This document shows positions 27,689 to 35,764 of a stretch of 57,102 nt of DNA, in pieces (positions within the stretch are counted from its first letter, which is position 1; every line of letters starts with the position of its first letter). Source of the DNA: an uncultured Aquimarina sp. (GTDB lineage Bacteria > Bacteroidota > Bacteroidia > Flavobacteriales > Flavobacteriaceae); contig CANMLL010000024.1 of assembly GCA_947498775.1 (NCBI GenBank), positions 1 to 57,102 of the forward strand. The letters are read 5' to 3'. The notes below the pieces were generated by a model. That model ran no database searches, had not been told where the DNA came from, and saw only the letters and a program-made list of their open reading frames with translations. Both the position numbers and the translations under genes were made by a program.

Positions 27689-27702
27689 GAAATAAGATGG
27701 TT

Positions 27703-29391
27703 TTAAGGTTTTCTAAAGAATGTGGTTTCATAGGTTGCTCTGTTGCCAACATTATCTAGTACAACTAGTTTAAAATTGTTTTCTGAGTCGGGATTCACTT
27801 TATCATTAAAATCATAGACCAGCATTCCGGTTTTATAATCGTATTCCATTAGGATGAACTTTCCATTTAGGGTGCCTCTATAACTTTTTATACCGGATTC
27901 AGAATCATTAATCTTTAACTTTAAATGCGTTGCGCTAGAGATCCATTTTTTGCTGGAAACATTAACAGGAACGATAGTTGGTTTTGTAGTATCAGCAAAC
28001 AAGGAATATTTACCAAATGTACGGGTTCTAGTAGAAAACCTATTTTCTTTTTTGGAAGTTCTGGAGTAATATACCTTATCATTACCGTTAATTCTTCCTA
28101 TATACAATTTCTTCTTGTCCTCTTCTTTATAATGAGACACATCAAATACCAAGGTCATGTTTTTATGAAGCGGGATTTCATCATTATGGATTTCTGCAAC
28201 TTCTCCATTAACCAAAAGATCCAAATTGGTATCTTCATATAGGCTGCCTTTTGGGATTAAAAGATCTACAATGCCAGAGCTATATGTATAGTTCTCATTT
28301 GCTTTAACAAAATCGGCTGTTTCAAAGACTTTGGATCTCATGATAGAATCGATAAACCTTCCTTCTATAGGAATATCGATTATTGTGGTGTTGTTTTTGA
28401 AATCCTTGACATATATTTTGTAGTTGTAAGAAAGACTGTCTGCAACGTTTATAAAACCATTATTTATCTTGCTTTTAAAAACGGTTAACGGGTTGTTTTT
28501 TTCAACAAATAACTTACTTATTCTACTTCTGTATTTCTTGAAATAGGTAAAGTCAATTAACCTATTGATATAGCGCGTTTCTGAAAATGAGAAGCGGTTC
28601 ATTTCCATTTTTAGGTTCTCTTGGCCATTGATTTCTGTAGCGATCTCATAAACTCCATTATGATTAGGAGCAAGATCCTGTTTGTCTATTGTAGAAACTC
28701 CAAAACCTATATTTCCGTGTGCTGTGATGTTTTCGGCCTTTAAAGTTCCGTCTTTTTTTGGAGTTAATCTAAGGCGATATGGTTTTTGATTTCCGTTTAC
28801 ATGCGCATTTTTATCCAGAGTATACGCCCAAATCCCATTTATGATGGGTTTGCTAGTGTCTTTTACATCAATGCCAAAACTCATAGGATTCATAGGTCTG
28901 GATCTTGAGTCTCTGATTTCAAAATGAAGATGTGGACCAGAACTGCCTCCTGTATTTCCGCTATAAGCGATGACCTCTCCTTTTTTGATTTCTAAAGACC
29001 CAGATTTTGGAAAGAGTTCTATTTCATACGATTCTTTGGCGTACTGTCTTTCTTTTACAAAAACTTCAATTTCTGGGGCAAACTTTTGTAAGTGTGCATA
29101 CACTGTTGTATAACCATTAGGATGCACTATATAAAGAGCTTTTCCATATCCGCCATGAGACACTTTTATTCTACTAACTCTGCCTGATGCAGAAGCATAT
29201 ACATGAAGCCCTTCTTCTCCATTAGTTTTTAGATCCAATCCAGAATGAAAATGATTAGATCTTAATTCTCCAAATGTTCCTGATACGATCATTGGGCCAT
29301 CCAAAGGATGCATAAAGTAATCGCTTGAAACGTCTTTTTGTCCAAAACAAAAAGAAAAACCAAAAATTATAAAAAGTACAATTGATCGCAT
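27703..29391 (-). CDS. M23 family metallopeptidase, exported
   Basis: The 562-residue protein has a signal peptide ending near CFGQ. The LytM/M23 peptidase domain is N-terminal (about 25-170), with zinc ligands in SNHFHSGLDL (His49 and Asp53), and the second site in YAHLQKF and GPHLHFEI (the HxH motif). All metal ligands appear intact, so it should cleave peptidoglycan cross-links or act on other Gly-containing peptides. The remaining ~390 residues are beta-rich, probably Ig-like domains, and resemble the long C-terminal part of Bacteroidota M23 proteins. First gene of an operon with the TonB receptor. Confidence 0.88.
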   Translation of the reverse strand: MRSIVLFIIFGFSFCFGQKDVSSDYFMHPLDGPMIVSGTFGELRSNHFHSGLDLKTNGEEGLHVYASASGRVSRIKVSHGGYGKALYIVHPNGYTTVYAHLQKFAPEIEVFVKERQYAKESYEIELFPKSGSLEIKKGEVIAYSGNTGGSSGPHLHFEIRDSRSRPMNPMSFGIDVKDTSKPIINGIWAYTLDKNAHVNGNQKPYRLRLTPKKDGTLKAENITAHGNIGFGVSTIDKQDLAPNHNGVYEIATEINGQENLKMEMNRFSFSETRYINRLIDFTYFKKYRSRISKLFVEKNNPLTVFKSKINNGFINVADSLSYNYKIYVKDFKNNTTIIDIPIEGRFIDSIMRSKVFETADFVKANENYTYSSGIVDLLIPKGSLYEDTNLDLLVNGEVAEIHNDEIPLHKNMTLVFDVSHYKEEDKKKLYIGRINGNDKVYYSRTSKKENRFSTRTRTFGKYSLFADTTKPTIVPVNVSSKKWISSATHLKLKINDSESGIKSYRGTLNGKFILMEYDYKTGMLVYDFNDKVNPDSENNFKLVVLDNVGNRATYETTFFRKP

Positions 29392-29452
29392 AGATAGGTT
29401 TAAAAGTACATATTTAAATAAAGCGGTATAAAACTAACTTATTTTTTTAAAG

Positions 29453-30499
29453 TTATATATTTTGTAACGCTTCATTTACAGCATTATTTAAATATCCTCC
29501 AGAAATTATCTTGGTTCTTACTTGATTGACATTCACTTTCATTGTTTTATAATCTTCATTAGATAACTTTTCTAGCTTATCGTTAAGGTCCTTTAGATTA
29601 GAAATTACTATACCAATGTTGTTTTCTAATATAAAGGTGCTTATAGCTGCTTGGTCCCATACGATGACCGGGAGTCCGCATAAAATATAAAGAGAAGTTT
29701 TGTGCGGGTTGTTAAACTTTAAATATTGCCCGTATTGACCGCTACATTCTTCAGTAGATGTACCATCCCATACCAATCCAAAAGATCCTTCGATCTTATA
29801 GGCAACTTGATCCGATGGAAATGCACCTTGGTAAGACAAGATAGATTCTTTTTTGGAAACTTTTAGTTTTTCATAATCAAACCCAACACCATATAGTTTC
29901 ATCTTAAAGTCATTTTTTACTAGCGTGTCAAGATCATAGATGTAAGAGTTTTTGCCTTCTGCAAAACCCCCGGCATAAACAATTTCGTAGGGTGTAAAGC
30001 CACTGTTTTTATCATTTTGTTTTGGTAATCCATCATTAAGTATATAATCAAAGATACCCAATACGGTGATAGGTATCTTTACATTTTGTTCGAGGAACCA
30101 ATTTTTCATAGCTTGATTGTGAACGATAATGGCATCAGAAGTAATTATTTTTTTTAACTCTTTGTTGGCATCACCAGTACGCCCTTTCAAGAACCTTACA
30201 TCATGAACGATGGTAATAATTTTACACCTTTTTAATTTTGCCATAAACAGCACATATCCTCTAAATTTATTTAACGGATATTGCGTACATAATGTGCTCT
30301 TAAAAGGAAGGCGCAAAAGAGCGATACTGATCCCAAAAAAATTTTTGATCGTACCTATTGCAGAATTGGGAATAGAAGACTGTTTAAATCCCAGATTTTT
30401 GAACCCCATTTCTTTTAAAATAACCTCGCAATCGGTTTTTGCTTTACCTGCAGCGTTGAAAAGGGATTTGTAATTTCTTGAGATATAATATCCTATCAT
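29453..30499 (-). CDS. Galactofuranosyltransferase-like glycosyltransferase
   Basis: About 348 residues from ATG 30499 (MIGYYISRNYKSLFNAAGKA). It has the two-lobed GT-B look of the Gtf3 / beta-1,6-galactofuranosyltransferase group: KIITIVHDVRFLKG, IVHNQAMKNWF, YAGGFAEGKN in the middle, and FGLVWDGTSTEECSGQYGQYLKFNNPHKTSLY, with nucleotide-sugar contacts, near the C-terminus. The gene is divergent from glf, which makes UDP-galactofuranose. That strongly supports transfer of galactofuranose onto a surface glycan. The frame is open to 30661, but the extra 54 residues are atypical; an ATG at 30532 is also possible. Confidence 0.85.
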   Translation of the reverse strand: MIGYYISRNYKSLFNAAGKAKTDCEVILKEMGFKNLGFKQSSIPNSAIGTIKNFFGISIALLRLPFKSTLCTQYPLNKFRGYVLFMAKLKRCKIITIVHDVRFLKGRTGDANKELKKIITSDAIIVHNQAMKNWFLEQNVKIPITVLGIFDYILNDGLPKQNDKNSGFTPYEIVYAGGFAEGKNSYIYDLDTLVKNDFKMKLYGVGFDYEKLKVSKKESILSYQGAFPSDQVAYKIEGSFGLVWDGTSTEECSGQYGQYLKFNNPHKTSLYILCGLPVIVWDQAAISTFILENNIGIVISNLKDLNDKLEKLSNEDYKTMKVNVNQVRTKIISGGYLNNAVNEALQNI

Positions 30500-30671
30500 G
30501 TTTTTCTTAAATTTTAGGAATGAAAGATACATACATTTTATTTTTTTATACGATATATTATTAAGATTATTGCAGGGTCTCTGTTTTAGGATGTCTAAAT
30601 GAAGTGAATTAAAAATGTTAGATTTGACGACGAATACTAGATGCTGTGGACGGTAAATCAAAAATGTAGTA

Positions 30672-31793
30672 ATGGTGAGAGAAAAAGAATATGATTATTT
30701 AATAGTAGGAGCAGGATTGTTTGGAAGTGTTTTTGCTCATGAGATGACAAAACAGAATAAAAAATGCTTGGTGATAGATAAACGAAACCATTTGGGTGGT
30801 AACGTATATTGCGAAGAAAAAGAGGGGATCAATGTACATAAATACGGAGCTCATATTTTTCATACTAATGATAAAAGAATATGGGATTATGTTAATCAGT
30901 TCGCCACGTTTAATAATTATGTAAACTCTCCAGTATCTTTATCAAAAGGTAAACTTTATAATTTACCTTTTAATATGAATACATTTTACCAATTGTGGGG
31001 AACCAAAACGCCTCGGGAGGCAAAAGCAATTATTGATGAGCAAGTGGCTAAATATGGAACAAAATCTCCTAAAAACCTTCAAGAACAAGCACTGTCATTG
31101 GTTGGTAAGGATATTTATGAAACATTTATCAAAGAATATACAGAAAAACAATGGGGAAAAAAGGCCACAGAACTACCCGCTTTTATCATAAAACGTTTAC
31201 CAGTTAGGTTTACTTTTGATAATAACTATTTTAATGACCGATACCAGGGAATACCCATTGGGGGGTATAACACAATTATAAATGGATTGCTAAAAGGTAT
31301 TGATACCAAAACAAATGTAGATTTTTTTGCAGAAAGACAACAATTAGAAGCATTAGCAAATAAAATAGTCTATACAGGTAAGATAGACGAGTTTTTTGAT
31401 TATAAATACGGGCAGTTGGAATATCGTTCGTTACGTTTTGAACATGAATTGCATGAAACCAATAATTACCAGGGTAACGCTGTAGTTAATTATAATGATG
31501 CCTCTTATGCGTTTACAAGAATAATAGAGCATAAGCATTTCGAGTTTGGGAAACAAGACAAAACTATAATCACCAAAGAATATTCTGAAACCTGGGATCG
31601 GGGGAAAGAAGCGTATTATCCAATAAATAATGATAAGAATCAAGAGATCTATAAAAGATATAGAGAAGAATCACAGCAACTTAATGATATAATTTTTGGT
31701 GGGCGGCTTGCAGAATATCGGTATTACGATATGCACCAAATAATAGCCTCTTCTTTAACTAAAGTTCAAGAAATATCTGGGATTAAACCTTAA
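30672..31793 (+). CDS. glf: UDP-galactopyranose mutase
   Basis: The 373-residue FAD enzyme starts with the dinucleotide-binding motif YLIVGAGLFGSVFAHEM, followed by NHLGGNVYCEEKEGINVHKYGAHIFHTND, the conserved His-containing active-site loop. EKQWGKKATELP and RFTFDNNYFNDRYQGIPIGGY, substrate-binding segments, follow. It interconverts UDP-galactopyranose and UDP-galactofuranose. Its divergent neighbour is a galactofuranosyltransferase-like gene, so the pair forms a minimal galactofuranose module. Alternative start: an ATG-less stretch just upstream leaves 30672 as the only sensible start. Confidence 0.95.
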   Translation: MVREKEYDYLIVGAGLFGSVFAHEMTKQNKKCLVIDKRNHLGGNVYCEEKEGINVHKYGAHIFHTNDKRIWDYVNQFATFNNYVNSPVSLSKGKLYNLPFNMNTFYQLWGTKTPREAKAIIDEQVAKYGTKSPKNLQEQALSLVGKDIYETFIKEYTEKQWGKKATELPAFIIKRLPVRFTFDNNYFNDRYQGIPIGGYNTIINGLLKGIDTKTNVDFFAERQQLEALANKIVYTGKIDEFFDYKYGQLEYRSLRFEHELHETNNYQGNAVVNYNDASYAFTRIIEHKHFEFGKQDKTIITKEYSETWDRGKEAYYPINNDKNQEIYKRYREESQQLNDIIFGGRLAEYRYYDMHQIIASSLTKVQEISGIKP

Positions 31794-31826
31794 TAGTAGT
31801 AAGCGCAAAAATTAGTTTAAAAACTA

Positions 31827-31857
31827 TTGGGTTTTTTCAATTGGTATGTTAACTTTG
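31827..31857 (+). promoter_or_regulatory. Bacteroidota-type promoter before the zapA-rny cluster
   Basis: TTG at 31827-31829 and TAACTTTG at 31850-31857 are 20 bases apart, matching the -33 TTG / -7 TAnnTTTG promoter of Bacteroidota. Transcription would begin near 31864, about 23 bases before the coiled-coil gene's ATG. Confidence 0.7.
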
Positions 31858-31886
31858 TGTAACGAAGTATTGTGTAAAATATATTA

Positions 31887-32177
31887 ATGAGTGATTTAAT
31901 TGAAATTGTTGATTCTCTGGAGAATAGAATAAGCAAGTTGTTGCATAAGTATGAATTAATGAAACAACAACAGGCAGATCTAAAGAAGAAAATCGAAGAG
32001 TTGAAGTCTTTTTCAGAGCTTCAGACAGATCAATTAAAGCAATGGGAAGAAAAATTCAGTGCACTCAAGAATGCTAACGCAATACTAGGCAGTGATGAAT
32101 ATAAAAGGGAGACCAAGCTCAAGATAAACGCCTTAATAAGAGAAATAGATACGTGCATAGCACAACTCTCTGAATAA
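31887..32177 (+). CDS. Small coiled-coil protein upstream of zapA
   Basis: The 96-residue, almost entirely helical protein has clear heptad character from about residue 5 to 65 (IVDSLENRISKLLHKYELMKQQQADLKKKIEELKSF region) and a helical C-terminus. It begins seven bases before zapA on the same transcript. Position and size suggest a ZapB-like division-associated coiled coil, but sequence similarity to ZapB cannot be claimed from reading alone. First gene of the cluster with a good promoter. Confidence 0.7.
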   Translation: MSDLIEIVDSLENRISKLLHKYELMKQQQADLKKKIEELKSFSELQTDQLKQWEEKFSALKNANAILGSDEYKRETKLKINALIREIDTCIAQLSE

Positions 32178-32184
32178 TATAAAT

Positions 32185-32475
32185 ATGGCAGATAAGCTTA
32201 AAATTAAACTATCAATTGCGGATCGGGTATATCCATTAACTATAAATCCAGAACAGGAAGAAGGTTTACGAAAAGCAGCTAAAAAGATAGAATCGATGAT
32301 TAAGCAATTTGAGCAAAGTTATGCCGTAAGAGATAAGCAAGATGTATTGGCAATGTGCGCCTTGCAATTTGCGGCACAGGTCGAACAAAAAAGTATAGAT
32401 AAAGACGGTGATATGATTAAAGTGGCTAATAGATTAAATTCTTTAAGCGATTTGTTGCATGATCATTTATCGTGA
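32185..32475 (+). CDS. zapA: Cell division protein ZapA
   Basis: The 96-residue protein starts KLKIKLSIADRVYPLTINPEQEEGLRKAAKKIESMI, the ZapA N-terminal strand-helix unit. A C-terminal coiled coil includes the conserved DKQDVLAMCALQFAAQVEQ stretch. ZapA binds FtsZ and stabilises the Z ring. Directly downstream is a 6S-like RNA and then rny. A zapA-6S neighbourhood also exists in gamma-proteobacteria. Confidence 0.9.
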   Translation: MADKLKIKLSIADRVYPLTINPEQEEGLRKAAKKIESMIKQFEQSYAVRDKQDVLAMCALQFAAQVEQKSIDKDGDMIKVANRLNSLSDLLHDHLS

Positions 32476-32503
32476 CGTTCATTAAAAACAAATAAAGGTT
32501 ACT

Positions 32504-32669
32504 GCCTGCACTAGTTGTTATTTTGATAAACTCAACAAGAATTAATTAAAAAGGGTGAGTTTAAGTTGTAAAAGCGCGCCGCCTCGAGCGGATTCTTGAT
32601 CAGCTTGTTAGCCCTAAACCTGTTTTTACAGAGTTTATACCAAAACCTTTACTAGTGCAGGCTTTTTTT
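32504..32669 (+). ncRNA. ssrS: 6S-like RNA (6S-Flavo type)
   Basis: The gene-free interval between zapA and rny is bounded by an eleven-base perfect terminal stem, GCCTGCACTAG (32504-32514) with CTAGTGCAGGC (32652-32662), followed by seven T. Inside it a second stem pairs ATAAACTC with GAGTTTAT, leaving the internal bubble and a long GC-richer apical arm (GCGCGCCGCCTCGAGC). A long hairpin with a central bubble at this locus is the 6S RNA layout, which binds housekeeping RNA polymerase. Exact ends and class need a covariance-model check. The final stem plus T run also acts as terminator. Confidence 0.78.
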
Positions 32670-32692
32670 ATATATAAATACGTACACACATT

Positions 32693-34258
32693 ATGGATAA
32701 CATTATATTTTTGATCATAGCTTCAGTAGCAGGGTTAATACTTGGTTTTATTATAGCCAAAGTATTAGAGCGCAACAAAGCGTCAGAAATTATTAGGACA
32801 GCAAAGAAAAGCTCAGGAACTATTATCAGAGAGGCAAAAAGCGAAGGGGAAACAATAAAGAAAGACAAAATACTTCAGGCTAAAGAAAAGTTTATAGAGT
32901 TAAAGTCTGAGCATGAAAAGGTGATACTTTCCAGAGATAAAAAAATGGCCGAAGCAGAGAAAAGAACCAGAGATAAGGAGTCACAGGTATCTAATGAATT
33001 GTCTAAAGTCAAAAAGTTAAATGAAGAACTAGAGGAGAAGGTCAAAAATTATGATAAGCGTAATGATTACCTAGAGAAAAAACAAAGTGAACTTAAGAAG
33101 CTTCACAAAAGCCAAGTGCAGCAATTAGAAGTGATATCAGGATTGTCTGCAGAAGAAGCCAAAGAACAACTTGTAGAATCTCTTAAGGAACAAGCTAAAA
33201 CAGATTCGATGACTTTGATTCAAGAAACCATTGAAGAAGCAAAATTAACTGCACAACAAGAGGCGAAAAAAATAATCATTAATACAATCCAAAGAATAGG
33301 AACAGAAGAAGCAATAGAAAATTGTGTATCTGTATTTAATATCGAAAGTGATGATGTAAAAGGAAGGATTATTGGTCGAGAGGGAAGAAATATTAGAGCT
33401 ATTGAAGCAGCTACGGGGGTAGAAATTATTGTAGATGACACTCCTGAAGCTATAATTTTATCATGTTTTGATTCGGTAAGAAGGGAAGTGGCTCGTCTTT
33501 CTTTGCATAAATTAGTTACCGATGGGAGAATTCATCCAGCCAGAATTGAAGAGGTGGTTAGAAAAACGAGAAAGCAAATTGATGAAGAAATTATTGAGGT
33601 AGGAAAACGTACGGTGATCGATTTAGGAATTCATGGGTTACATCCAGAGCTTATTAAGACTGTTGGGAGAATGAAATATAGGTCTTCTTATGGGCAAAAT
33701 CTTTTACAGCATTCTAGAGAAGTGGCAAAGTTATGCGGAGTAATGGCGGCAGAGCTAGGTTTAAACCCTAAGCTTGCCAAAAGAGCAGGTTTACTTCATG
33801 ATATAGGAAAAGTTCCTGATACTGAAACCGAAGTGCCTCATGCTATCTTAGGAATGCAATGGGCAGAGAAATATGGAGAAAAATCTGAAGTTTGTAATGC
33901 AATAGGGGCGCACCACGATGAGGTAGAGATGACCTCTCTAATATCACCTATTATTCAAGTGTGTGATGCTGTTAGCGGGGCAAGACCAGGGGCAAGACGA
34001 CAAGTGTTAGATTCTTATATACAACGATTAAAAGATCTTGAAGAGATAGCTTTTGCATTTGATGGAGTTAAAAAGGCATATGCAATTCAGGCAGGTAGAG
34101 AGTTGAGAGTAATTGTTGAAAGTGAAAAAGTAAACGATGAACGAGCTGCAAGCCTTTCTTTTGAAATTTCGCAAAAGGTTCAAACCGATATGACATATCC
34201 AGGTCAGGTAAAGGTAACCGTTATTAGAGAAACAAGAGCGGTTAATATTGCTAAATAA
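32693..34258 (+). CDS. rny: Ribonuclease Y
   Basis: The 521-residue protein has an N-terminal membrane helix (about 4-21), a long charged coiled coil (about 25-150), a KH RNA-binding domain (about 210-270, GRIIGREGRNIRAIEAATGVEI) and an HD phosphohydrolase domain (GLLHDIGKVPDTE, with AIGAHHDE). All active-site residues I can check are present. It is the membrane-anchored endonuclease that starts mRNA decay. The C-terminus VTVIRETRAVNIAK is intact even though an IS256-type remnant starts at the base after its stop codon. Confidence 0.95.
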   Translation: MDNIIFLIIASVAGLILGFIIAKVLERNKASEIIRTAKKSSGTIIREAKSEGETIKKDKILQAKEKFIELKSEHEKVILSRDKKMAEAEKRTRDKESQVSNELSKVKKLNEELEEKVKNYDKRNDYLEKKQSELKKLHKSQVQQLEVISGLSAEEAKEQLVESLKEQAKTDSMTLIQETIEEAKLTAQQEAKKIIINTIQRIGTEEAIENCVSVFNIESDDVKGRIIGREGRNIRAIEAATGVEIIVDDTPEAIILSCFDSVRREVARLSLHKLVTDGRIHPARIEEVVRKTRKQIDEEIIEVGKRTVIDLGIHGLHPELIKTVGRMKYRSSYGQNLLQHSREVAKLCGVMAAELGLNPKLAKRAGLLHDIGKVPDTETEVPHAILGMQWAEKYGEKSEVCNAIGAHHDEVEMTSLISPIIQVCDAVSGARPGARRQVLDSYIQRLKDLEEIAFAFDGVKKAYAIQAGRELRVIVESEKVNDERAASLSFEISQKVQTDMTYPGQVKVTVIRETRAVNIAK

Positions 34259-34459
34259 GACGAGTTCACAGTACCTCTAAATGGAAAAATCAGAAAATAC
34301 ACCAAAAGTAAATTGTCTTTCCCTACAGATCAGGCTGTGATGAAATCTTTATATTTGGCAACAAGAGAAGCAGCTAAAAAATGGTTGATGCCAATTAGAA
34401 ATTGGGGAATTATACTTAATCAGTTCTTAACTATATTTGAAAAACGGGTCCAACTATAA
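34259..34459 (+). pseudogene. IS256-family transposase, C-terminal remnant
   Basis: Directly after the rny stop, an open frame of 66 codons without its own start ends at a TAA at 34457-34459. It includes KYTKSKLSFPTDQAVMKSLY and KKWLMPIRNWGIILNQF, which match the C-terminal end of IS256-family (mutator type) transposases. The N-terminal ~330 residues, including the catalytic acids, are missing, so it is dead. The right-hand terminal repeat appears to survive downstream. Confidence 0.85.
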
Positions 34460-34482
34460 AAAGTTAAACCCGTCTAATATTT

Positions 34483-34508
34483 GTTTACACAAAATTTTGG
34501 ATACTGTC
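34483..34508 (+). mobile_element. Probable right terminal inverted repeat of the IS256-type remnant
   Basis: The stretch from GTTTACACAAAATTTTGG to ATACTGTC lies 23 bases after the transposase remnant's stop, where an IS256 element ends. It resembles terminal repeats of this family as I remember them. No left end was found. The identification is an inference. Confidence 0.55.
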
Positions 34509-34557
34509 TAAGTTACACACTTAATGAAATAGTGTATGTATTGGAGCCCCGCTTGTT

Positions 34558-35676
34558 TTAAATATCCTTCCTAAATGTTCTCCTTTTTTTATGTTGTTCA
34601 TGCTCATAACCGTTCCACAATGCCTGAATAGCTTTATTTTCTTCTAATTCGGGATTGGTTTCTACCATTTCGATGCCATTACGAAGAAAAGCTTCGTTCA
34701 TTTCTTTGAAAATAAGAGCAGTAACTCCTTTATTTTGATAGTGAGGATCTACACCAATAAGATAAAAAGCTGCGGTATCATTTCTACGTTGCGCTTTTAG
34801 AATATGTAAAAACCGAAGCGGATATACTTTGCCATTCATTTTTTTTAGTGCCCTAGAAAAAGAAGGCATAACAATCGAAAAAGCAATGAGTTTTCCAGTT
34901 TTGTCGGCAATACAGGTTATGTATTCAGGATTTAGATATGGCAAGTACTTTTTCTTGTACATATCTATTTGGTATTGTTGTATAGGAACAAAAGTTTGTA
35001 AACTGCTATAGGTCTTATTAAGCAGATCAAACATATCATCGGCATACTGTAAAATCTCCTTACTTTTTTTGAATTTAAGCAAACTAAGCTGGTATCTTTC
35101 TTTTATTACTTGGGCAAATTTTATTACTTTTTCTTTGGTTTCTTTCGGAACCTTTATTTTGTACTCTACCCAAGTCGCTGCTGGTTCAAAACCAAGTTGA
35201 TCCATATGATCCGCATAATATGAATAATTGTACCAGGTGATCATTGTATTGAGCTCTTCAAACCCTTGGATTAAGATACCTGCTTTATCCATGTTAGAAA
35301 AACCTACAGGGCCTTCCATATATTCCAGGTTATGTTGTGCTCCGTATTCTGAAACTTTTTTCAATAGAGCTTTTGTAACTTCTATATCATCAATAACATC
35401 AAACCATCCAAAACGAACTTTCGGTTTATTCTGTTCGTTTACTTCAATCCAATTAATAATTGCTGCTATGCGCCCTACAATTTTATCGTTTTTATACGCC
35501 AAGAAATACTTTGCATCTGCATTTTTAAAAACAGGATTCTTCTTGGGATCCATCACATCTACTTCTTCTTTGATGATTGAAGGAACATAATAGGGGGAGT
35601 CTTTATATAAATAAAAAGGAAATTTAACAAATGTTGTTAAATCTCCCTTAGAAGTAATTTCTTTAATTGTAATCAT
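34558..35676 (-). CDS. GNAT family N-acetyltransferase-like protein
   Basis: The 372-residue protein has an N-terminal domain (FVKFPFYLYKDSPYYVPSII) and a C-terminal GNAT-like fold with FYLIGVDPHYQNKGVTALIFKEMNEAF, which corresponds to the acetyl-CoA-binding motif A region (V-x-P-x-x-x-x-x-G). These long tandem-domain GNAT-like proteins are common in Bacteroidota and their substrates are unknown. The gene is convergent with rny and the IS remnant, and is on the same strand as, but downstream of, the coiled-coil outer membrane protein gene. Confidence 0.78.
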   Translation of the reverse strand: MITIKEITSKGDLTTFVKFPFYLYKDSPYYVPSIIKEEVDVMDPKKNPVFKNADAKYFLAYKNDKIVGRIAAIINWIEVNEQNKPKVRFGWFDVIDDIEVTKALLKKVSEYGAQHNLEYMEGPVGFSNMDKAGILIQGFEELNTMITWYNYSYYADHMDQLGFEPAATWVEYKIKVPKETKEKVIKFAQVIKERYQLSLLKFKKSKEILQYADDMFDLLNKTYSSLQTFVPIQQYQIDMYKKKYLPYLNPEYITCIADKTGKLIAFSIVMPSFSRALKKMNGKVYPLRFLHILKAQRRNDTAAFYLIGVDPHYQNKGVTALIFKEMNEAFLRNGIEMVETNPELEENKAIQALWNGYEHEQHKKRRTFRKDI

Positions 35677-35764
35677 ATATCATCTCTAATTCATAGCAAA
35701 TATATAACGCTTTTATTAAATATGTGTAGTTGCACACAGATCATTTTTATCAATTTTGATGTGG

